In this document: one piece after another, positions 1-8,272 of the stretch | How positions within the stretch are numbered: the first letter of the stretch is position 1 | Layout: each line of letters opens with the position of its first letter | Assembly (NCBI RefSeq): GCF_024448165.1 | Contig: NZ_JAMOLN010000120.1 | Span: forward strand, 1-32,306 | Length of the DNA: 32,306 nucleotides | Source: Streptomyces longispororuber | Lineage (GTDB): Bacteria > Actinomycetota > Actinomycetes > Streptomycetales > Streptomycetaceae | Direction of reading: 5' to 3' | The notes under the pieces: model-generated | Database searches by the model: none | Told to the model about the DNA's origin: nothing | The model's input: only the letters and a program-made list of their open reading frames with translations | Position numbers and translations under genes: made by a program

Positions 1-1
1 G

Positions 2-43
2 CGCCCCACGAACCCCGTGCGCACCGTCAACCTGCCCTGGTAG
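2..43 (+). CDS. C-terminal end of an unidentified upstream gene (partial)
   Basis: The first bases contain an open frame that ends in TAG at 41-43 and would encode the tail RPTNPVRTVNLPW. All 13 sense codons end in G or C, the third-position bias of genuine coding sequence in this DNA, whereas the other two frames do not show it. The piece is too short to assign a function. It is followed by a 66-base gap before the VMAP gene. Confidence 0.45.
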   Translation, partial: RPTNPVRTVNLPW

Positions 44-51
44 CAAGAGAG

Positions 52-82
52 TTGACGTGATAACTTCACTCCCAGTTCCTAT
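52..82 (+). promoter_or_regulatory. Possible promoter of the VMAP-MoxR-vWA operon
   Basis: A near-consensus -35 element TTGACG lies at 52-57, just after the upstream stop codon. The matching -10 is poor: TCCTAT at 77-82 gives a long 19-base spacer. This is the only AT-richer stretch before the first gene of the conflict operon, so a promoter here is expected, but its exact position is uncertain. Confidence 0.3.
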
Positions 83-109
83 GCGGAACCGTTTCACGGG
101 GGATGGTGG

Positions 110-1585
110 GTGGAGACGAGCGGGGCACACGGACCGCAAGGCGTCCCGGTGCGTCTGGTGGCGGTCCTCGCGAAAGAGCTGATCGCGCTGACATGCATTC
201 GTGACGCCGGGCAGCGCGCACTGTTCATCGAGCTGGTCGCCGCGGAATCGGGTATCGAGGTGAGCGAGCGCGGACTTGAGCCGCGTGCCGAGATGGTCGC
301 CCTCCTGAAGAAGATCCTGCCGCACGAGCGCGGCTTCCCGGCCCTGATCGAGGCGGTCGCGGCGCTCGCGTCCGTGGAGGACGCCGACAACCTGGCCCGG
401 CTCGCCGAGCGCGAGACGCACGGCGTGACGACCCGGGGCGAGCCCGCGTTGCAGTCGGCGCTCGTCCCCAAGGTCCGCCGCGAGTTACGGGACCTGCTGA
501 TCGCCGGACCGGTGTCGCGGGCCGCGCTGCACACCGTGCTCGCCCGCGAGCTGAGCATCGAACCGCCCGACTGCGACGATGCCGCGGGCTTCTTCGACCA
601 CCTGCTGGAGCAGAACGCGCAGTCCGACGGCCTGCCACCGGTCGTCGTCCTCGCCGAGGTGACCGCCGCCCTCGGCTCGGCCCGCGCCGCCGAACTGCGC
701 GCCTGGTCCGACAGCTGGGCCAAGGAGGCGGGGCAGGAGGCGGACCTGCGCAAGCGGCGCGAGCGGATCGCCGCGGGCGGGCCGGTCGATCCGTCCGTGC
801 CGCGGGCCCTGGTGGTCATGGTCGACCCGGCCGACGACGGTTCCGGGCGGATCTTCGTACGGCACTGGGTGAACGCGGCGGCCGGGATCTGGCAGCCGGT
901 GGCCCTCGGCGTGGAGACCGCCACCCTGGACACGCTCAGTGGCGTCGTCGACCGGGCCGTGGCCCACGGTGAGGCGCAGTGGGAGAGCCGGCCGGAGGGC
1001 GGCCCCGTGTTCGTCGAGTTCGTGCTGCCGCACTCGTTGCTCAACCACGACGTGGCCCGGCTGGAGATCGACCGCGCCGCCGCCCCGCTCCCGATGAGCA
1101 TGCGCTACTACGTGCATCTGCGCAGCCTCGACCGGATGCGCGCCCGTGACCCCGCCCAGATGCGTCGCTGGCGGGCCCGGTGGAGCGTCTTCCAGTCGGC
1201 GGGCGCCGCCGAGACCTACCGGTGGAACGGGGCGCACGTGGGTGAGCTCGGCCGCTGGCGTGCCGGACTCGCCGCGATGCCGGAGAAGACCGCCGTGATC
1301 CTCCAGCACCCCGCCGTGGGCGAGCACGGTCTGGAGGCGCTGGTCGCCGCGCTCGGCGAGGGCATCGGCCTCGCCGCGTGGGACCGGCGCGAGAACACCC
1401 CGGGCTCCGTCGAGGTCCTCCAGCTCATTCTCGGCAGCACCCCCACCCAGTTGCCCGCCAAAGTCCACCAATTACGCACACAGGCCGAAACCGACGATGT
1501 GGGACCGCTCCTGGTGGGCAGACATATCGCGTTCCTGTGGGACGACCCCAACCGCCTGGTCGACTGTGAGGAGATGCCGGCATGA
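110..1585 (+). CDS. VMAP (vWA-MoxR associated protein) with N-terminal effector-associated-like domains
   Basis: The 491-residue protein has the layout of VMAP, the central protein of the ternary vWA-MoxR-VMAP conflict systems. Residues about 14-95 form a helical module (GQRALFIELVA followed by MVALLKK and ALIEAVAALA) like effector-associated domain 2 (EAD2). A second, similar helical stretch covers about 110-200. The rest matches the VMAP C-terminal domain: FVEFVLPHSLLNHDV, a YYVHLRSLDRM strand-helix, a GIGLAAWDRR segment and the closing HIAFLWDDPNR. The start chosen is GTG 110, six bases after GGGGGA (98-103). Its stop overlaps the MoxR start in ATGA, so the two are translationally coupled. 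By family knowledge VMAP links sensing or NTPase components to effectors. The trigger is unknown. The family assignment rests on motif recognition, not on a search. Confidence 0.82.
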   Translation: METSGAHGPQGVPVRLVAVLAKELIALTCIRDAGQRALFIELVAAESGIEVSERGLEPRAEMVALLKKILPHERGFPALIEAVAALASVEDADNLARLAERETHGVTTRGEPALQSALVPKVRRELRDLLIAGPVSRAALHTVLARELSIEPPDCDDAAGFFDHLLEQNAQSDGLPPVVVLAEVTAALGSARAAELRAWSDSWAKEAGQEADLRKRRERIAAGGPVDPSVPRALVVMVDPADDGSGRIFVRHWVNAAAGIWQPVALGVETATLDTLSGVVDRAVAHGEAQWESRPEGGPVFVEFVLPHSLLNHDVARLEIDRAAAPLPMSMRYYVHLRSLDRMRARDPAQMRRWRARWSVFQSAGAAETYRWNGAHVGELGRWRAGLAAMPEKTAVILQHPAVGEHGLEALVAALGEGIGLAAWDRRENTPGSVEVLQLILGSTPTQLPAKVHQLRTQAETDDVGPLLVGRHIAFLWDDPNRLVDCEEMPA

Positions 1586-2628
1586 CGGAGCAGTACGGCG
1601 CAGCCGGGGCGCCCCCCGCTTGGCGCGTGTTCCGCGCCGTCGGCCACCGTGCCCCCGTCGGGGAGGGCCCGCGGCTCCCCGAACCGCCGCGCTGGCGACG
1701 CTTCGCGGGCGGTCCCGTGCAGCCGCTGCCCGACCTCGACGACACGCGGACCGCCGAGCGCCGGCTGGGCGAGGCCCGGGACCTGGTGCAGCTGCGCGAC
1801 GAGGAGATCGACGTCGTGAACGCGGCGATCCTGCTGCGCCGCCCCCTGCTGGTGACCGGACCGCCGGGCGTGGGCAAGTCCACCCTCGCCTACCTCATCG
1901 CCCAGGAGCTGGGCCTCGGCCGCGTCCTGCAATGGGGCATCGTCTCGCGCACCACGCTGTCCGGCGGGCTCTACTCCTACGACGCGATCGGCCGGGCGCA
2001 GGCCATCGCCGCGTGGCGGGCCGGTGCCGACGGCGCGCAGAGCGGTGAACCGGCGCCCCGGATGGGCGACTTCCTGACCCTCGGCCCGCTCGGCACGGCC
2101 CTGCTGCCGTACGAGCAACCGCGCGTTCTGCTCATCGACGAGCTGGACAAGTGCGACGTCGACCTGCCGCACGACCTGCTGCACGTCATGGAGAACGGGG
2201 CCTATGACGTACCGGAACTGATGCGCAGCGCCGATCCCGAGGCCAGCGTCTTCACGGACGACCCGGGGCAGCGCACCACGGTGCTGCGCGGCCGGGTCGA
2301 GTGCCATGCCTTTCCCATCGTCGTGATCACCAGTAACGGCGAGCGGGAGTTCCCGCTGCCCCTGCGGCGGCGCTGCCTTCCCCTGGAACTGCGGTTGCCC
2401 TCCCGGGAACAGCTCGTCGCGATCGTGTCCAGCCACCTGCACGGCAGCGAGGATGTCGTGCGTCCCCTCCTCGACCAGTTCGAGCGTCGGGTGCAGGACG
2501 GAGGAACCCACTCCGTCGACCAACTCCTCAATGCCGTCCAGCTGGTGACCTCGGGTGGTTTCCAGCACAACTCCCACGGGCGTAAGCTCGTCGAGTTGCT
2601 GCTGCGCGACCTCGCGAAAGGCCGCTGA
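1582..2628 (+). CDS. MoxR-family AAA+ ATPase
   Basis: This is a 348-residue ATPase of the MoxR/AAA_5 type. The Walker A motif GPPGVGKST contains K99, the Walker B motif VLLIDELDK contains D186 and E187, and a sensor-1 segment VVITSNGEREFPLPLRRR precedes the C-terminal helical lid. MoxR ATPases usually act with a vWA protein as chaperone-like remodelling machines. Here the vWA partner is the very next gene. The start ATG 1582 lies inside the end of the VMAP gene (ATGA), and the stop TGA (2626-2628) shares a base with the next ATG (TGATG), so all three genes form a tightly coupled operon. About 85 N-terminal residues before the P-loop are proline- and arginine-rich and have no recognised domain. 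Confidence 0.9.
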   Translation: MTEQYGAAGAPPAWRVFRAVGHRAPVGEGPRLPEPPRWRRFAGGPVQPLPDLDDTRTAERRLGEARDLVQLRDEEIDVVNAAILLRRPLLVTGPPGVGKSTLAYLIAQELGLGRVLQWGIVSRTTLSGGLYSYDAIGRAQAIAAWRAGADGAQSGEPAPRMGDFLTLGPLGTALLPYEQPRVLLIDELDKCDVDLPHDLLHVMENGAYDVPELMRSADPEASVFTDDPGQRTTVLRGRVECHAFPIVVITSNGEREFPLPLRRRCLPLELRLPSREQLVAIVSSHLHGSEDVVRPLLDQFERRVQDGGTHSVDQLLNAVQLVTSGGFQHNSHGRKLVELLLRDLAKGR

Positions 2629-5600
2629 TGACCGGCTTGCCCAGGGAGCGTGCACCCGACCCGAGCGGGAGCGGTGAGGCCACGGGCGTCGACGACGGCG
2701 CACCGGACTGGCGCGACCTCGCCGACTCGGCCTGGCTCGCGGCCGCGTGGCTCGCCTCAGGACGGCACGGGCTCCCGGAACCGCAGCAGGCGGAAGCCGA
2801 TCATCCGGATGCCCCGGTGGAGCACCGTCCTCCACCGGCTCCCGACCCGCAGGCCCGCCCCGACACCCCGTCCTCCCGCCCGCCCCTTTCACCGTCCGCA
2901 CCGCTTCCGCGCGGCGCGGACGAGGAGTCGCACGATCTCGGTATGCCCCTGTTCCACCACGCTTCCGAAGGACCGGGCGCCGAACCTGTCTTCAGGCTGC
3001 CCCCGCTCCCCGCGCCCGCGGGTCCCCGGCCGTTACGGCTCGCCCGGGCCCTGCGCGCCCTGGGCCGCCGGGTGCCCTCGCGCACCGCGCACCGCCTCGA
3101 CGAGGAGCGCACCGCCGAGCACGGGCTCAGCGACGGCCTGTGGATCCCGTACCTGCGCCCCGAGCGGCAACCCACGTTCGACCTGGTCCTCCTGGTGGAC
3201 GACACCCTCACCATGCGGGTCTGGCGCGGCACCGTCCGCCGCATCGCCGACGAGGCCACCCAGAGCGGCGCGTTCCGCGACGTGCGCACCGTGCGGGTCT
3301 CGGTCACCGCGGCCGGACCCGCGGTGCTGCGCTGGCAGGACGGGCGCACCGGTGATCCGCGCGAACTGTTCGACGGCAGCGGCCGACGGATCTTCCTCGT
3401 CGTCACCGACGGACTCGGCGCGGGCTGGGCGGCGGACGGCGCCGACCACCTGCTGACCGGGCTCGCCCGCGGCGGACCGACCGCGCTCGTCCACCTCTTA
3501 CCGCCCTACCTGCGCCATCGATCCTCGCTCTACCCCTTCCGCGCGCAACTCGGTGCCGCCGGATTCGGCCGCGCCAACCGGGAGTTGACCTGCGGGCCCG
3601 CGCACCCGCTCGCCGAACCGCTGCCCGCACCGGACGACGGCGCCGTGCCCGTCCCCGTCCTCAGCGCGCATCCGGCCTCGTTCACGGCCTGGGCCGACCT
3701 CGTCACCGGCGAACCAGGGGTGCGCCACACGCTGCCCGTCGTCCTCGCCGGCACCCTCGCCAAGGGCGCGCCCGCGCCGGGCCTGCGCACCCCGCGCATC
3801 GACGGCCCGCACGCCGCGGCCGCCGTCGTCGCACGCTTCCTGGGGCTCGCGAGCCCGCTGGCCCGGCACCTGGCGCTGCTGCTCGCGGTGATCCCGCTCG
3901 ACTTCGACCTGATCGAGGAGCTGCGCGAGCGTGCCGTCCCCGAGGCGGGCCCCGATCACGTCGCCGAGGTCATGATGGGTGGCCTCATCGACTGGGATCA
4001 CGACGGTGCGGGCCACCCCGAGTTCGCGGACGGCGTCAGGGAGTCTCTCCTCGCGACCGGGAACCGAAGCCAACTTGCCCATGCGGTGGACCTGCTGGCA
4101 GACCTGCACACCGGCCGTGGCGCGGCGGCGCCGCTGCGCGCCGCCGTCCGCGACCCCGAGCGCACGGTCCTGCCGGACACCGCATCCCCTGACCGGCCCT
4201 GGCTGCGCATCGAGCTGGCGGTGCTGCGCGCCCTGTCCGGGCCGCACGCCCGGCGCGCCGCACGGATCATGGCGGGGATCAGCGGTGGCACACCCGTCAC
4301 AAGGGTGGGTGGTCCGGGTGCGAAGAGCGATATCCGGGGTCTGCATGGGGAAGGGCTGGTTCCGGACAGCACCACAGAACCAGGAGACGATGTGCCGCCG
4401 ACGGCGAGGCCCGAGACAACCGAACACACTGATGCTGGGAAGGCTGACACGACCATGGACCTCAAGGCTCCCGAACACCGCTTCGTCCGGAGCGGCCAGC
4501 CGAAGATCATGGGGAATGTCCCGCCCAAGAATCCCAACTTCACGGGACGCGAGATCCTCCTGGAAGCCGTCGAGGAGCAGTTGAGGCAGAAGGAGACGGC
4601 CGCCGTCCTGCCGCACGCGCTGCACGGCATGGGTGGCGTCGGCAAGTCACAGATCGCGATCGAGTACGTGTACCGGCACAGCACCGAGTACAACGTGATC
4701 TGGTGGGTCCCCTCGGAACGCGAGTCCCTGATCCTCGCCTCCCTCGCCGAACTGGCCGGCCGCCTCGGCCTGAACACCGGCCCGCAGGCCAACACCGCGG
4801 TGCCGGCGGTCCAGGAAGCGCTGCGCTCCGGAAAGCCGTACGAGAACTGGCTGTTGATCTTCGACAACGCGGAGGACATCGACGCCGTCCGCTCGTACTT
4901 CCCCAGCGGTGGCCCCGGCAAGATCATCGTCACCTCGCGCAACCGGGACTGGGAGCGGGTCGCCACACCGCTCAGCGTCGACGTCTTCGAACGCGAGGAG
5001 TCCATCGCCCTGCTCCAGCGCCGGGCCCCCGACCTCAGTTCCGAGGACGCCTTCAGGCTGGCCAAGGCCCTCGGTGACCTGCCGCTCGCCATCGAGCAGG
5101 CCGGAGCCTGGCACGCCGCCACCGGCATGCCAGTCGCGGAACACCTCGAACTCCTCGCCCGGCGCCGTCTGGAGATCCTCGACCTCGACCCGAACCCGGA
5201 CTATCCGGTGCCGGTGGCGGCGGCCTGGAACCTCTCGCTCGACCGGCTGGCGGAGGACCACCCCGCCGCCCGGCAACTCCTGGAGATCTGCTCCCTGATG
5301 GCGCCCGAGCCGATTCCGCTCAATCTGCTGCGCGGCGGCCGGAACGTCGAGATCAGCCCCGAACTCGACCCGGTCCTGCGCGACCCGGTGCTGCTCGCCC
5401 GCGCCACCCGCGAGCTCAGCAAGTTCTCGCTGATCCGCCTCGACCACAAGCGCGGCACGCTCCAGATGCACCGACTGATGCAGAACGTGCTGGCGACCGG
5501 CCTCGACGAGGCCGCCGAGGCCAGGATGCGCAAGGCCGCCCACCAGCTCCTCGCGACGGCCAAGCCGGGCGAGGGCGCCTCCCCCGAACTGTGGCCGACC

Positions 5601-6977
5601 TACCAGGCGCTGCTGCCGCACGTACAGGCGTCGGGCGCGGTCCGCAGCTCCGACCCGTGGGTGCGCGACTTCATCTACGACGTCGTGTACTTCCTCTACT
5701 ACTGGGGCGCTCACGAGACGTCGATGAGCATGGCCCGGGAGGCCTGGACGGCCTGGCAGGCCCAGTCGGGCGACGACGACATCCTGGTGATCAGGATGGC
5801 CAAGTTCCTGGCGCTCATGCTGCGCAAGTTCGGCAGCCCGGAAGAGGCGATGCGGCTCAACGAGACGGCGCTCGAACGCTCCCGCGCCGGGCACGTGCCG
5901 GACGAGGAACTCATCGGCTCCATGTGGCAGATGGCGATCGCCCAGCGCTACCGGGGCGACTTCGACGAGGCCCGCGCCCTCGACGAGGAGGCGGTGGCGA
6001 TGGCCCGCCGTCTCTTCGGCCCGGACGACCCGGAGACCCTGCACGCCGCACACAGCCTCGGCATCTCCCTGCGCTGCTGTGGCGCGTTCCCCGAGGCGCG
6101 TGCCATCGACGAGGAGACGGCCCGCCAGTTCGACCTGCTCTACGGCCCCACGAACGGCCTGACCCTCAACTCGCTCAACGGCCTGGCGATCGACGTCCGG
6201 GAGTCCGGTGACTACCGCGGAGCCCACATCCTCCAGGAGTCCACGTACGAGACGTACGTGAGCAACTTCGGACCCGACAACGCCGCCACGATCAAGGCCG
6301 CCCGCGAACTTGCCGTGTGCCGCCGCCGGGCCGGCGCCGTCGCCGAGGCGCGCGAGCTGACCGAGGACACGCTGGTCCGGTTCACCGAGCGCTACGGAAC
6401 GGAGTACGGCGAAACGCTGGCCACCCAGATGAACGCCGTGGTCGACCGGCGCATCGGCGGCGACCTGGCACGGTCGCGCGAACTGGGCGAGAAGAACGTG
6501 GCGCGGTACCGCGCCGTGTTCGGCGAGAACCACGCGAGCACGCTGAGTTCCCTGGTCAACCTGGCGGCGACGCTGCGTGCCCAGGGCGAGGTCGATGCGG
6601 CGGAGCGACACGACGTCGAGGCCGTCGAGCAGTTCACGGCGACGGTGGGGGAGCGGCACCCGTTCACGCTGACCGCACGCCTGGGCCGGGCCAACGACCA
6701 CTACGCGCGCCTCGGGTTCGCGGCGGCGCGTGCCGTCGACGAGGCCGTGCTGCCGCTGCTGACCGAGGTGGCGGGTCCTGAGCACCCGCTGACGCTGGCC
6801 TGCACCGCCAACCTCGCCCTGGACCTGCGCGGCCTCGGCGAGACCGCGCAGGCGGACCAGTTGCAGGCGGATGCGGTCGAGGGCCTCACGCGGGTCCTGG
6901 GTGCCGAGCACCCCTGGCGCATGGCGGCACAGGTGCACCAGCGCATCGAGTTCGACATCGCTCCGCTGCCGCTGTGA
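2628..6977 (+). CDS. vWA - NB-ARC - TPR fusion protein (SAV_2336 / FxsT-like)
   Basis: This giant protein has 1449 residues. An N-terminal low-complexity, proline-rich region leads to a vWA-type fold with a MIDAS-like D191-x-T193-x-T195 in LLVDDTLTM and a later T260-D261 in VVTDGLGAGW, as in SAV_2336-type proteins. A helical, probably winged-helix, region covers about 390-500. After a linker, NVPPKNPNFTGRE opens an NB-ARC NTPase: P-loop GMGGVGKS (K673), Walker B LLIFDNAED (D746) and the GLPLA-like motif GDLPLA (816-821). From about 1050 to 1440 there are some nine TPR-like repeats of about 42 residues. The NB-ARC-TPR half resembles the TPR protein of FxSxx-COOH systems (FxsT). The protein would supply the vWA partner of MoxR and also a STAND-type switch with a TPR sensor. 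It ends just before a hairpin. Confidence 0.85.
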   Translation: MTGLPRERAPDPSGSGEATGVDDGAPDWRDLADSAWLAAAWLASGRHGLPEPQQAEADHPDAPVEHRPPPAPDPQARPDTPSSRPPLSPSAPLPRGADEESHDLGMPLFHHASEGPGAEPVFRLPPLPAPAGPRPLRLARALRALGRRVPSRTAHRLDEERTAEHGLSDGLWIPYLRPERQPTFDLVLLVDDTLTMRVWRGTVRRIADEATQSGAFRDVRTVRVSVTAAGPAVLRWQDGRTGDPRELFDGSGRRIFLVVTDGLGAGWAADGADHLLTGLARGGPTALVHLLPPYLRHRSSLYPFRAQLGAAGFGRANRELTCGPAHPLAEPLPAPDDGAVPVPVLSAHPASFTAWADLVTGEPGVRHTLPVVLAGTLAKGAPAPGLRTPRIDGPHAAAAVVARFLGLASPLARHLALLLAVIPLDFDLIEELRERAVPEAGPDHVAEVMMGGLIDWDHDGAGHPEFADGVRESLLATGNRSQLAHAVDLLADLHTGRGAAAPLRAAVRDPERTVLPDTASPDRPWLRIELAVLRALSGPHARRAARIMAGISGGTPVTRVGGPGAKSDIRGLHGEGLVPDSTTEPGDDVPPTARPETTEHTDAGKADTTMDLKAPEHRFVRSGQPKIMGNVPPKNPNFTGREILLEAVEEQLRQKETAAVLPHALHGMGGVGKSQIAIEYVYRHSTEYNVIWWVPSERESLILASLAELAGRLGLNTGPQANTAVPAVQEALRSGKPYENWLLIFDNAEDIDAVRSYFPSGGPGKIIVTSRNRDWERVATPLSVDVFEREESIALLQRRAPDLSSEDAFRLAKALGDLPLAIEQAGAWHAATGMPVAEHLELLARRRLEILDLDPNPDYPVPVAAAWNLSLDRLAEDHPAARQLLEICSLMAPEPIPLNLLRGGRNVEISPELDPVLRDPVLLARATRELSKFSLIRLDHKRGTLQMHRLMQNVLATGLDEAAEARMRKAAHQLLATAKPGEGASPELWPTYQALLPHVQASGAVRSSDPWVRDFIYDVVYFLYYWGAHETSMSMAREAWTAWQAQSGDDDILVIRMAKFLALMLRKFGSPEEAMRLNETALERSRAGHVPDEELIGSMWQMAIAQRYRGDFDEARALDEEAVAMARRLFGPDDPETLHAAHSLGISLRCCGAFPEARAIDEETARQFDLLYGPTNGLTLNSLNGLAIDVRESGDYRGAHILQESTYETYVSNFGPDNAATIKAARELAVCRRRAGAVAEARELTEDTLVRFTERYGTEYGETLATQMNAVVDRRIGGDLARSRELGEKNVARYRAVFGENHASTLSSLVNLAATLRAQGEVDAAERHDVEAVEQFTATVGERHPFTLTARLGRANDHYARLGFAAARAVDEAVLPLLTEVAGPEHPLTLACTANLALDLRGLGETAQADQLQADAVEGLTRVLGAEHPWRMAAQVHQRIEFDIAPLPL

Positions 6978-7002
6978 CGGCGGGCTGATTCCAGGGCGCC
7001 GT

Positions 7003-7026
7003 GGGCCCCGGCCGAGTCCGGGGCCC
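7003..7026 (+). terminator. GC-rich hairpin after the vWA-NB-ARC-TPR gene
   Basis: A perfect 9-bp stem, GGGCCCCGG (7003-7011) pairing with CCGGGGCCC (7018-7026), has a six-base loop. It lies 25 bases after the stop codon. There is no T-tract, which is usual for Streptomyces terminators. It may end or attenuate transcription before the hydrolase gene, or act as an mRNA processing or stability element within a longer operon. Confidence 0.5.
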
Positions 7027-7123
7027 GTGCGACGCAGTGCGCCGAGTGCGCCTGGTGTCACCGGAGTTGACGATGCATCATGCACGTACGGATGGTTTCA
7101 GGACCGGCACGGGGGCTGGACGC

Positions 7124-8272
7124 ATGACCACGGTCGTCTTCATTCACGGTACGGGTGTCAGAGAGCCACGCTTCACGGAGCTGCACGCCCGAATCGCCTC
7201 GGGCCTCGGCGCGGTCGCACCGCACGCCCGCGTCGTCCCCTACTACTGGGGCGAGGCGCACGGGGCCACGCTCGCCGCGGGCGGCGCGAGCGTGCCCGAA
7301 GGCCCGGGCGGCACCAGCCGCGGCGTCGGCGACGAGAGCGAGGACGAAGCGGAGCAGTGGGCGCGGCTCTACGCGGATCCGCAGGCCGAGCTGGCCCTCG
7401 CGGCGGCCGGTGCGGGTGCCGCCGTGACGGCGCCCGGAGCGGAGTTCCCCGACGAACGGCCGCGCCGTCTCCTCCGCCAACTCGACGACACGGCAGCGGA
7501 GTTGGGACCGGACGTGCGGGAGCACGCGGTGGCTCTGGCCCGCTCCCCGCTGCTGCCGCCCGCGGCCGCCGCCCTCGACGCCGACGAACTGGCCCGGGTG
7601 CTCGCCCGCAGCCTGGCCGCCGCCGTCATCGGTGGCGCGCTGGAGTCCGACGCGCCCGTCCTGTGCACGGGGGACGCCCGGGACGCGGCCGTCGACCGCA
7701 TCGCCGAGGCACTCGGTGCCGCACCGGCCGGAGCCGACCGGGGGCTGTTCCTGCGCACCCTCAAGAGACCGGCGATGAAAGCCGGTTCACGGATCGCCGT
7801 ACGCCGCCGCAGAGCGCTGACCGACGCCGCGCACCCGGCGGCGGGCGACATCCTGCGCTACCTGGCCCGTGGTGAGGGCGTACGCAGGGGGCTGCGCGAT
7901 CTGACGGCCGCGCAGCAGCCCCCCGTCGTCCTGCTGGGGCACAGCCTCGGCGGAATCATCGCCCTGGACACGCTCGTCCTCGACCCGCAGCCGGGCGTCG
8001 AACTCCTCGTCACGGTCGGCTCGCAGGGCCCCTTCCTCTACGAGACCGGCGCCCTGCCCTCCCTCGCCCACCCGGGGCCACTGCCCGCGCACGTGCCCGC
8101 GTGGCTGAACCTCTACGACGTCCGCGATCTGCTCGGCTACCGCGGCGCCCCGCTGTTCCCCGGCCGGGTCACCGACATCGCGACCGACAGCCGCCAGCCC
8201 TTCCCCGTGGCGCACAGTGCGTACTGGGACGATCCCGCCGTCTACCGGGCCGTCGCGGCCCGACTCCCATGA
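7124..8272 (+). CDS. Alpha/beta hydrolase, probable effector
   Basis: This is a serine hydrolase of the alpha/beta fold, 382 residues from the chosen start. It opens directly with the first strand and an oxyanion-hole motif (MTTVVFIHGTG). The nucleophile elbow is GHSLGG with S274. Likely remaining triad members are D332 in LYDVRDLL and H364 in PVAHSAYW. There is no signal peptide or membrane segment, so it acts in the cytoplasm. Substrate unknown: lipid, ester or peptide cannot be told apart from sequence. ATG 7124 fits the domain edge; ATG 7073, preceded by GGAG, would add 17 residues and is a real alternative. The stop overlaps the caspase start in ATGA, so the two are made together. Context suggests an effector of the VMAP system. 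Confidence 0.78.
   Translation: MTTVVFIHGTGVREPRFTELHARIASGLGAVAPHARVVPYYWGEAHGATLAAGGASVPEGPGGTSRGVGDESEDEAEQWARLYADPQAELALAAAGAGAAVTAPGAEFPDERPRRLLRQLDDTAAELGPDVREHAVALARSPLLPPAAAALDADELARVLARSLAAAVIGGALESDAPVLCTGDARDAAVDRIAEALGAAPAGADRGLFLRTLKRPAMKAGSRIAVRRRRALTDAAHPAAGDILRYLARGEGVRRGLRDLTAAQQPPVVLLGHSLGGIIALDTLVLDPQPGVELLVTVGSQGPFLYETGALPSLAHPGPLPAHVPAWLNLYDVRDLLGYRGAPLFPGRVTDIATDSRQPFPVAHSAYWDDPAVYRAVAARLP

Noticed and set aside
7066..7071. TTGACG as a -35 for the hydrolase-caspase genes
   Set aside because: No acceptable -10 found at 16-19 bases downstream.
4647..7085. Long - strand open frame antisense to the NB-ARC-TPR gene
   Set aside because: High-GC DNA gives long antisense frames. 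The protein has no domain, while the + strand shows clear NB-ARC and TPR motifs.
7001..7123. Earlier starts for the alpha/beta hydrolase
   Set aside because: GTG 7001 lies in the hairpin. ATG 7073 has a GGAG and stays possible, but the fold begins at ATG 7124.
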